NCBI GenBank assembly: GCA_029288095.1
Contig: JARFPW010000262.1
Span: forward strand, 1-6,469
Source of the DNA: Gemmatimonadota bacterium
Lineage (GTDB): Bacteria; Gemmatimonadota; Gemmatimonadetes; Palauibacterales; Palauibacteraceae
DNA length: 6,469 bases
Direction of reading: 5' to 3'
Shown piece by piece: positions 1 to 4,715 of the stretch. Both the position numbers and the translations under genes were made by a program. Under the pieces are notes generated by a model, which saw nothing but the letters and a program-made list of their open reading frames with translations, ran no database searches and was not told where the DNA came from. Within the stretch, counting starts at the first letter, position 1; each line of letters opens with the position of its first letter.

Positions 1-125
1 ATGCGATCCAGCTCTTCGCGCTCCCCGCTGACGCACCGAACGCCGGCGAGGATCAGCTGCCGGAAGCGACGGCCATCCAGATACCCGATCTGCAGCTTTC
101 GGCGCTGCCGCGCTGTGGACCCCAT
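1..125 (-). CDS. DAK2-domain fatty acid kinase FakA-like protein, N-terminal fragment
   Basis: Only the first 41 codons are in the window; the gene runs off the left edge. The ATG at 125-123 is preceded by a purine-rich GAGGGGAG at 136-129, a good ribosome binding site. The peptide contains Y15-LDG, then F21-RQLILAG and EELDR at 37-41. This resembles the N-terminus of FakA/DAK2 proteins, where LDG/ING..L....I.AG....L is followed by an N-V-(F/Y)-P-V-P-D-G-D-T-G-T-N nucleotide-binding motif that would lie just outside the window. FakA phosphorylates fatty acids held by the DegV-fold binding protein FakB, feeding exogenous fatty acids into phospholipid synthesis. It lies 61 nt downstream of rplI on the same strand, so it is probably the next gene of the operon. 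The match is from memory of the family and rests on a short segment. It does not look like DnaB, the commoner gene after rplI. Confidence 0.66.
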   Translation of the reverse strand, partial: MGSTARQRRKLQIGYLDGRRFRQLILAGVRCVSGEREELDR

Positions 126-128
126 TCA

Positions 129-136
129 CTCCCCTC
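129..136 (-). promoter_or_regulatory. Ribosome binding site of the FakA-like gene
   Basis: GAGGGGAG on the minus strand, with its GAGG 7 nt before the ATG at 125. It is the main support for calling a gene start here, because the coding fragment itself is short. Confidence 0.55.
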
Positions 137-186
137 GGAAAACGCCTGGTGCGATAGGCACGGATCGCTCCAGTCGAACGGTCAGT

Positions 187-636
187 TCAGCTCTCGGCAA
201 CCACCCAGACAGTGACTTCCGGCTGGATATTTGCGCTGAGACGCACTGTCACCTTGTAGGTGCCGAGCTGCTTGATAGGCTCGTCGAGCTGGATCAGGTG
301 CCTGTCGACCTTTACGCCCTGCTCGGCCAGGCCGTTGGCAATATCGGAGGTGGTGACGGAGCCGAACAACCGTCCGTCCTCACCCGCCTTCACCGGGAAA
401 TTCAGCGATTGGGCCTCGATCTCAGCCGCGAGAGCAGACGCCTTCTCCAACTCACGCGTGGACCGATCGACGAGGTGATCACGCTCTTCCTCGAATCGGC
501 GCAGGTTGGCGGGAGTGGCTTCCAGCGCGATCCCCTGCGGAAGCAGGAAGTTCCTCGCAAAGCCCGGCTTCACATCCACGACGTCGCCGGTCTCGCCGAG
601 GTTGTCCACGTCTTTCATCAGGATGACCTGTACCAT
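187..636 (-). CDS. rplI: 50S ribosomal protein bL9
   Basis: bL9 binds domain V of 23S rRNA near the L1 stalk and helps maintain reading-frame fidelity. The protein is 149 residues, the same length as E. coli L9. The N-terminal domain carries the family signature: MVQVILMKDVDNLGETGDVV, then VKPGFARNFLLPQGIA with conserved Gly, Arg-Asn and Leu-Pro. A long charged central helix follows (about residues 42-75), then the C-terminal RNA-binding domain with GRLFGSVTTSDIA and IQLDEPIKQLGTYKVTVRL. I chose the ATG at 636 rather than the in-frame ATG at 672. The protein then starts exactly at the family N-terminus, a GGAGA lies 7 nt upstream (648-644), and the longer version would overlap the end of the DUF2232 gene. 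It lies 25 nt downstream of that gene and is almost certainly co-transcribed with it. No anomalies seen. Confidence 0.97.
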   Translation of the reverse strand: MVQVILMKDVDNLGETGDVVDVKPGFARNFLLPQGIALEATPANLRRFEEERDHLVDRSTRELEKASALAAEIEAQSLNFPVKAGEDGRLFGSVTTSDIANGLAEQGVKVDRHLIQLDEPIKQLGTYKVTVRLSANIQPEVTVWVVAES

Positions 637-643
637 CGATGTT

Positions 644-648
644 TCTCC
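644..648 (-). promoter_or_regulatory. Ribosome binding site deciding the rplI start
   Basis: GGAGA on the minus strand, 7 nt before the ATG at 636. It sits inside the 36-nt N-terminal extension that the alternative ATG at 672 would create, which argues for the shorter protein. Confidence 0.65.
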
Positions 649-661
649 AGCAGACGAACTG

Positions 662-1594
662 TTATCGATCATCGGCCGAGGGCGAGTTGAACCGCCACGA
701 CCGTTCTCTCACATCAAACCACGTATCTCCCATCCCTGCGGCGAACAGCGCTCCGACCGCGACGGGATACAGCAACGCCGCCGCTACTGCGAGAAGCACC
801 CACGTTAGTGCCGAGGCGCCGGCAGCACCCAGGATCCAGATCGCGATTGCTCCTCCGCGCACAACATACAGCACCACCATGAACAGAGCGGCATTGCCAC
901 CGATCCGGGCGGCCGCTTCGCCCAGTGGCAACGCAAAGAGCGCCAGGCCGATCGCGAACATCCACACGAAGTGCTCGCTGAACCGAAACGTGCGCACCGG
1001 CGCGGGCACCTCCGGACGCCCGGTCAGCCGGCCAAGAAAATACCACCCGATAGCAAGCGCGGGCAGCGATGCCAGAGCCAGCAGGGCCGGGTACACTTGT
1101 TTCTGCACCTCCGACCACCCGGTTATCGCGGCGGTTACGGATGCCGCGACCTCGGGCTCCACATTGACCGTGGTCACCCACTGCAGCAGAACCACGGAGG
1201 CCAGGTGAATACGGTCCGACATCCATGAATCCAGCGCAGTGACCACTTCCGGGCGCAACAGCCCGGCTACGGCTACGGCTACTCCTCCGATCGCGATCGC
1301 ACCGAAGGATCGCCCGAGCAAGTCGGCCTTCCGCATCAGCAGGGTCGCCAGAATGAACCCACCGCCCAGCAGCACCGCCCACGCCCGTTGCGCGAACCAG
1401 TCCGGGCCGGGTGATGCAAGGCCGGACGCGAACGCGAGGACGAGCAGTACAAGGCCGATCAGCAGTCCCGACGTACTGTCTGTCCTGAGCGCGACGAGCA
1501 TCAACCCAAGCGGGATGAGGACGAGCAGCAGAGGGCTCACAGGCGATATCGAAAGAGCCGCCGCCAGCGCACCCAATCTGATTATCGACGTCAC
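662..1594 (-). CDS. DUF2232 (YybS-like) polytopic membrane protein
   Basis: A 310-residue very hydrophobic protein with about eight or nine likely membrane segments (roughly residues 8-36, 43-61, 70-87, 97-113, 168-190, 208-224, 234-257 and 260-284). A more polar region lies at 114-167. Two features recall the DUF2232/YybS family: an F-R-F-S-E-H...W segment leading into a membrane helix (203-219), and a C-terminal G-M-G-D-T-W-F-D-V-R-E-R (287-298) like the family's G..D.WFDFRK ending. The position between rpsR and rplI also fits, as DUF2232 genes are commonly found there. The molecular function of the family is not established; I infer only an inner-membrane location. The start is a GTG at 1594 with no strong ribosome binding site; an in-frame stop lies a short way upstream and no better start precedes the first membrane segment. 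The gene begins 49 nt after the rpsR stop. Start confidence is moderate, gene identity fairly good. Confidence 0.8.
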   Translation of the reverse strand: MTSIIRLGALAAALSISPVSPLLLVLIPLGLMLVALRTDSTSGLLIGLVLLVLAFASGLASPGPDWFAQRAWAVLLGGGFILATLLMRKADLLGRSFGAIAIGGVAVAVAGLLRPEVVTALDSWMSDRIHLASVVLLQWVTTVNVEPEVAASVTAAITGWSEVQKQVYPALLALASLPALAIGWYFLGRLTGRPEVPAPVRTFRFSEHFVWMFAIGLALFALPLGEAAARIGGNAALFMVVLYVVRGGAIAIWILGAAGASALTWVLLAVAAALLYPVAVGALFAAGMGDTWFDVRERSWRFNSPSADDR

Positions 1595-1643
1595 GTATCG
1601 AACTGCTGCAGAGTGGACCTCAGTCCATCAGCCCCGGCCGGCC

Positions 1644-1862
1644 TCAGTCGTAGTAGCCTTGGATGTACGGTACGAGAGCCAGGTGTCGAGCACGCTTGAT
1701 CGCGGTACTCAGCTGGCGCTGGTGCCGGGCGCACGATCCGGTGGCGCGACGAGGCAGGATCTTCCCACGGTCGGTCAGGAAACGCTCGAGCGTCGGCCCG
1801 TCCTTGTAGTCGATTCGGCGCGCGCCCTTTTCGCAGAAACGGCAGACTTTTCGATACGCCAT
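1644..1862 (-). CDS. rpsR: 30S ribosomal protein bS18
   Basis: bS18 pairs with bS6 on the platform of the 30S subunit and binds the 16S rRNA central domain. The 72-residue protein is of typical length and shows the whole signature: IDYKD (17-21), F28, GKILPRR (33-39), TG.C..HQR (41-49), then AIKRARHLALVPY (54-66). Cys7, Cys10, Cys44 and His47 are all present, the set seen in forms of S18 thought to bind zinc; many bacterial S18 proteins have lost it. The ATG is 3 nt after the rpsF stop (TAG, 1868-1866). The AGGAGG ribosome binding site is 8 nt upstream, inside the last Glu codons of rpsF, so translation of the two partner proteins is probably coupled, suiting their 1:1 assembly. Confidence 0.97.
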   Translation of the reverse strand: MAYRKVCRFCEKGARRIDYKDGPTLERFLTDRGKILPRRATGSCARHQRQLSTAIKRARHLALVPYIQGYYD

Positions 1863-1865
1863 TCT

Positions 1866-2414
1866 CTACTCCTCCTCTTCCGCGTCGTCGGCGACGTCGT
1901 CGTCATCATCGTCGCCGTCATCATCGTCGCCGTCATCATCAGCGTCGTCGTCATCATCAGCGTCGTCGTCGTCATCAGCGTCGCCGTCATCGTCATCGCC
2001 GTCATCATCGGCGTCATCATCGGCGTCATCAGAATCGCGTCGCGGACGCACTTCGTCATCGTCTGAATCCGAACGATCGCGGCCCCTCTCGGGTTCACTG
2101 CTCTCAACGGGAAGCGTCGGCAACTCGCCCTCGGAGATCACAACGAGGTGTCGCAACAGATCGTCATCGAGCTTGAGGGCTCGTTCGAATCCGGGCAGCA
2201 CGTCGGGGCCGGCCGTGAACTGGGCCACCACATAATACCCGTTTCTGTCTTTGTCGATTGGGTAGGCTAGTTCCCGCTTGCCCCAGTGAACGACAGCCGT
2301 GATTTCGGCATCGGCTCCGGCGAGGATCTTCTCATGGTAGCTCTGCACCCGGGCTTCGATTTCCTCGGTACCCAGGGTAGATCTGAAAATGTAGACGACT
2401 TCGTAGTCGCGCAT
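1866..2414 (-). CDS. rpsF: 30S ribosomal protein bS6 with a very long acidic C-terminal tail
   Basis: Residues 1-100 are a standard bS6 ferredoxin-like domain: MRDYEVVYIF, an acidic helix, then HWGKRELAYPIDKDRNGYYV (43-62) and a final helix and strand ending near HLVVISE (89-95). bS6 binds bS18 and sits on the 30S platform. The total length is 182 residues, against roughly 95-135 in most bacteria. The extra part begins with a mixed-charge linker (about 101-126, with several Arg). It continues as 56 residues (127-182) of which 39 are Asp and 4 Glu, broken only by single Ala, Gly, Ser or Val, with four Glu at the end. E. coli bS6 is post-translationally extended with glutamates by RimK, so a genetically encoded acidic tail may serve a similar role; this is inference. 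The ATG at 2414 follows a perfect AAGGAGG (2425-2419). It is the first gene after the 142-nt gap downstream of hppA and may head its own transcript. Confidence 0.96.
   Translation of the reverse strand: MRDYEVVYIFRSTLGTEEIEARVQSYHEKILAGADAEITAVVHWGKRELAYPIDKDRNGYYVVAQFTAGPDVLPGFERALKLDDDLLRHLVVISEGELPTLPVESSEPERGRDRSDSDDDEVRPRRDSDDADDDADDDGDDDDGDADDDDDADDDDDADDDGDDDDGDDDDDDVADDAEEEE
1869..2036 (-). repeat. Trinucleotide GAY tract coding the poly-Asp tail of bS6
   Basis: The 168 nt coding residues 127-182 of bS6 are almost entirely GAT/GAC codons with scattered GCN/GGC. Short tandem duplications are visible: a 15-nt unit at 1902-1916 is repeated exactly at 1917-1931, and a 12-nt unit at 2001-2012 is repeated exactly at 2013-2024. 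GAT and GAC are mixed, so it is not a pure microsatellite, but the duplications suggest growth by slippage or unequal exchange in multiples of three. The tract could therefore vary in length between strains without breaking the frame. Confidence 0.85.
1871..1876 (-). promoter_or_regulatory. rpsR ribosome binding site inside the end of rpsF
   Basis: AGGAGG formed by the terminal GAA-GAG-GAG-GAG codons of rpsF, 8 nt before the rpsR ATG at 1862. The poly-Glu end of bS6 and the start signal of its partner bS18 are thus the same bases. Confidence 0.8.
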
Positions 2415-2418
2415 TCGG

Positions 2419-2425
2419 CCTCCTT
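2419..2425 (-). promoter_or_regulatory. Strong ribosome binding site of rpsF
   Basis: AAGGAGG on the minus strand, 4 nt before the rpsF ATG at 2414. It is the best match to the anti-Shine-Dalgarno sequence in the window and lies directly after the sequence GACCG, within the rpsF leader. Confidence 0.75.
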
Positions 2426-2437
2426 CGGTCTAAGTCG

Positions 2438-2459
2438 GCCCCGGAGTGCCCTCCGGAGC
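2438..2459 (-). promoter_or_regulatory. Hairpin in the rpsF leader
   Basis: On the minus strand GCTCCGGAG and CTCCGGGGC can pair over 9 bp around a GGCA tetraloop, with one U-G wobble. On the plus strand the wobble becomes a C-A mismatch, so the structure fits RNA made from the minus strand. It ends 12 nt before the rpsF ribosome binding site. rpsF leaders in many bacteria carry an RNA element bound by the S6:S18 complex that represses translation. Position and strand fit such a role, but I cannot verify the consensus fold by eye. It could also be a simple processing or stability hairpin. Confidence 0.45.
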
Positions 2460-2515
2460 AGGAGCTATGTGTGGTCCCGGCGCCCCGAAAGGCTTCCGAG
2501 GTGAGCGAAGCTATC

Positions 2516-2548
2516 CCGGGGCCCTGCTCGATACAAGCAGGACCCCGG
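2516..2548 (-). terminator. Strong hairpin just after hppA, possible terminator without a U-tract
   Basis: Thirteen base pairs on the minus strand (2548-2536 with 2528-2516) around a 7-nt loop TGTATCG, with a single U-G wobble that exists only in minus-strand RNA. It begins 8 nt after the hppA stop codon. The run of Us expected of an intrinsic terminator is missing: the following bases read GATAGCTTCG. It may be a partial terminator, a 3'-end protecting structure that sets differential expression, or a processing site. Confidence 0.55.
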
Positions 2549-2556
2549 ATCAGCCG

Positions 2557-4674
2557 TCAGCCCAGGAAAGGCAACCACGCCTCGATCGTCCGCGTGATCG
2601 CGGTCAGCGACTCGCCGTCCTCATGAACCGATACGAACCATGGAGCCAGAACGAGCGAGACGACGCTGATCAACTTGATCACGATGTTCATCGAAGGACC
2701 GGACGTATCCTTGAATGGGTCGCCCACGGTGTCCCCCACGACAGCCGCCTTGTGTGGGTCGGAGCCCTTGCCTCCATGCGCACCGCCCTCGATGTACTTC
2801 TTGGCATTGTCCCACGCACCGCCCGCGTTCGCCATATAGAGTGCGAGCAGTACTCCGCTCAGCGTGGCGCCCGCCAACACGCCCCCCAGAGCCTCAACCC
2901 CGAGGAAACGCCCGACCACAACAGGCACCATGATCGCCACGAGCCCGGGGACGACCATTTCACGCAGGGCAGCGCGCGTTGAGATATCGATGCAACGTGC
3001 CGAGTCGGGCTTCGCCGTCCCCTCCATCAAACCCGGAATCTCCCGGAACTGGCGCCGCACTTCAGCAACCATTCCGGCAGCAGCGCGGCCGACGGCGGTC
3101 ATCGTAAGGGCGGCGATGAAGAACGGCGTTATGCCCCCGATGAACAGTCCAATGACGACGATCGGGTCAACGATGTTGATGCCGGATTCCATCAGACCGA
3201 CGGCGTTTGCATACGCGGAAAACAGGGCTAGAGCAGTGAGAGCCGCCGATCCGATCGCAAAGCCCTTGCCGATCGCAGCCGTCGTATTGCCAAGGGCATC
3301 AAGCCCGTCCGTGATCTTGCGGACGTCAGGCCCGAGTCCGCTCATTTCACTGATGCCGCCCGCGTTGTCGGCGATCGGCCCGTACGCGTCCACCGACATC
3401 GTGACGCCGACGGTAGCCAGCATGCCGACGGCCGCTATACCGATGCCGTACAACCCGGCGAATCCGTGGGCGAGGTAGATCGCCAGGCAGATGAACAGCA
3501 GCGGGGCTGCGACAGATTCCATGCCGACGGCGAGACCGGTGATGATGTTCGTGGCGGCACCGGTCTCCGACGCACGCGCTATGTTCCTGACAGGCTTGCC
3601 AGCCGTGTAGTACTCGGTCGCCAGACCAATCACGATGCCGCCCAGGGAGCCAAACAGCATGGCCCAAAAAGGACCCGCGGCCGGATCGATGAGCGTCCAT
3701 AGCGGGGCATCCGATCCGGCGAACACGTCCAGCCTCAGCGTGACGAACCACGCACCGGCCCAGAACAGGATCGCGGCGACGAAAGTCGTGTTCCGAAGCG
3801 CCGCCGCCGGGTCCATCTTCTCCAGCACGCGGATCGATAACACGCCAATTACGCTCGCCAGCAGGCCGACCATGGCGAAGAGAATCGGCAACGCGACCGC
3901 CGCGAGACGCTTGTCCGGCATAATGGCGGTAACCGTGGCGCCGAGAACGACCGTAGCCACGATGGAGCCGACGTACGACTCGAAAATGTCGGCGCCCATG
4001 CCGGCGACATCGCCCACGTTGTCACCCACGTTATCCGCGATCGTTGCGGGGTTACGCGGATCATCCTCGGGGATTCCGGCCTCCACCTTACCTACCAGAT
4101 CCGCCCCGACGTCCGCGGCCTTCGTGTAGATGCCGCCGCCGATTCGCGCGAACAGGGCTATCGTAGATGCCCCCATCGCAAAGCCCGAAATGATCTCACC
4201 GAACACGCGAGCTCCGACGAGCTCCGGCCGGTAGAGCAGAGTTACGGCACCCAACCCCGCCAGTCCGAGGCTGGCGACCGCCAGACCCATCACGGCACCA
4301 CCGCTGAACGCGACCCGCAAGGCTTTTCCCTGTCCATCGGTCCGGGCCGCTTCCGTGGTACGCACATTGGCCAGGGTTGCCGCGCGCATTCCGAAGAAAC
4401 CCGCAAATACCGAGCAGGCAGCGCCAAACAAGTAGGCGTAGGCGGTCTGGGGTGCGATGAGCCAGTACAGGAGCGCCGCCACGATGAGCACGAAGGGCAA
4501 CAGGACTGAATACTCCCGCCGCAGGAACGCCATGGCGCCGGTCTGGATCGCTTCCGCCAACTCCGCCATGATCTCTGTTCCTACCGGCTGCCTGCGCACG
4601 TACGCGAACAGCACCAGCGCCAGAAAGAGTCCGCCGAGGCCCAACCAGAGGGCCGATGTCATCCATTGTTCCAC
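2557..4674 (-). CDS. hppA: Membrane-bound ion-pumping pyrophosphatase, K+-dependent type
   Basis: Hydrolyses pyrophosphate in the cytoplasm and pumps Na+ and/or H+ outward across the inner membrane. The 705 residues are full length (family about 660-770, 16 membrane helices). Catalytic motifs are intact: TKAADVGADLVGKVE (184-198), E203-DDPRNP, ADNVGDNVGD (213-222), D429/D436-N437, and DPHKAAVVGDTVGDPFKDTSGP (639-660). The residues matching the Thermotoga enzyme's ion gate are present: Asp229, Glu232, Ser233 and Lys667. The K+-dependence site reads NTTAAIGKG (463-471): Ala466 and Gly469 stand where K+-independent enzymes have Lys and Thr. Na+ versus H+ specificity cannot be read from this; Glu232 is compatible with either. 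The start is GTG at 4674, with GGGAGA 9 nt upstream; the ATG at codon 5 would be 21 nt from it. It lies 41 nt after pth. In many bacteria ychF, not hppA, follows pth here. Confidence 0.96.
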   Translation of the reverse strand: MEQWMTSALWLGLGGLFLALVLFAYVRRQPVGTEIMAELAEAIQTGAMAFLRREYSVLLPFVLIVAALLYWLIAPQTAYAYLFGAACSVFAGFFGMRAATLANVRTTEAARTDGQGKALRVAFSGGAVMGLAVASLGLAGLGAVTLLYRPELVGARVFGEIISGFAMGASTIALFARIGGGIYTKAADVGADLVGKVEAGIPEDDPRNPATIADNVGDNVGDVAGMGADIFESYVGSIVATVVLGATVTAIMPDKRLAAVALPILFAMVGLLASVIGVLSIRVLEKMDPAAALRNTTFVAAILFWAGAWFVTLRLDVFAGSDAPLWTLIDPAAGPFWAMLFGSLGGIVIGLATEYYTAGKPVRNIARASETGAATNIITGLAVGMESVAAPLLFICLAIYLAHGFAGLYGIGIAAVGMLATVGVTMSVDAYGPIADNAGGISEMSGLGPDVRKITDGLDALGNTTAAIGKGFAIGSAALTALALFSAYANAVGLMESGINIVDPIVVIGLFIGGITPFFIAALTMTAVGRAAAGMVAEVRRQFREIPGLMEGTAKPDSARCIDISTRAALREMVVPGLVAIMVPVVVGRFLGVEALGGVLAGATLSGVLLALYMANAGGAWDNAKKYIEGGAHGGKGSDPHKAAVVGDTVGDPFKDTSGPSMNIVIKLISVVSLVLAPWFVSVHEDGESLTAITRTIEAWLPFLG

Positions 4675-4683
4675 GCGAAGCGT

Positions 4684-4689
4684 TCTCCC
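4684..4689 (-). promoter_or_regulatory. Ribosome binding site deciding the hppA GTG start
   Basis: GGGAGA on the minus strand, 9 nt before the GTG at 4674 and 21 nt before the in-frame ATG at 4662. Normal spacing supports the GTG and a protein beginning MEQWM. Confidence 0.6.
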
Positions 4690-4715
4690 GTCTCAGTATT
4701 CGGTTTCAGATACGA

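Larger units (their letters stand above)
2415..2556 (-). other. 142-nt hppA-rpsF intergenic region / rpsF leader
   Basis: The longest non-coding gap in the window. In minus-strand order it holds a strong hairpin 8 nt after the hppA stop (2548-2516), an unassigned segment (2515-2460), a second hairpin (2459-2438) and the rpsF ribosome binding site. No open frame and no tRNA-like cloverleaf was recognised. No promoter with convincing -35 and -10 boxes was seen, although this is the most likely place for one to start an rpsF-rpsR-DUF2232-rplI transcript. Confidence 0.6.

Noticed and set aside
637..672. Longer bL9 starting at the ATG at 672
   Set aside because: It would add 12 residues not found in the family, overlap the end of the DUF2232 gene, and bypass the well-spaced GGAGA before 636.
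1..690. Long plus-strand open frame of 229 codons
   Set aside because: It is antisense to rplI and to the start of the FakA-like gene, has no recognisable family features, and has an Arg/Ser-rich composition typical of the complement of GC-rich coding sequence.
714..1382. Minus-strand 222-codon frame inside the DUF2232 gene
   Set aside because: It lies in another frame of the DUF2232 gene and has an Arg/Gly/Ala-rich composition without motifs. The DUF2232 frame has ordered membrane segments and family-like ends.
1890..2040. Possible CRISPR-like or minisatellite array
   Set aside because: The repeats are 12-15 nt, directly adjacent without spacers, and in frame with rpsF. They are coding low-complexity sequence, not a CRISPR array.
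1239..2066. Plus-strand frame with a long Val/Ile-rich end resembling a membrane repeat protein
   Set aside because: The Val/Ile run is just the complement of the GAT/GAC codons of the bS6 tail, and the rest is antisense to DUF2232 and rpsR. No ribosome binding site or family similarity was seen.
1775..2107. Minus-strand frame rich in Met and Thr overlapping rpsF
   Set aside because: It is the same GAT/GAC tract read one base shifted (ATG/ACG codons). The rpsF frame has clear bS6 homology, so this is a shadow.
2508..2536. Promoter-like TTGTAT - 17 nt - TAGCTT on the minus strand ahead of rpsF
   Set aside because: The spacing is right, but both boxes match the sigma-70 consensus poorly and the segment lies within the post-hppA hairpin. 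It is not strong enough to call.
2460..2556. Possible tRNA or small RNA gene in the hppA-rpsF gap
   Set aside because: The two hairpins give no cloverleaf, no T-loop GTTC motif and no acceptor pairing. They are better explained as mRNA 3'-end and leader structures.
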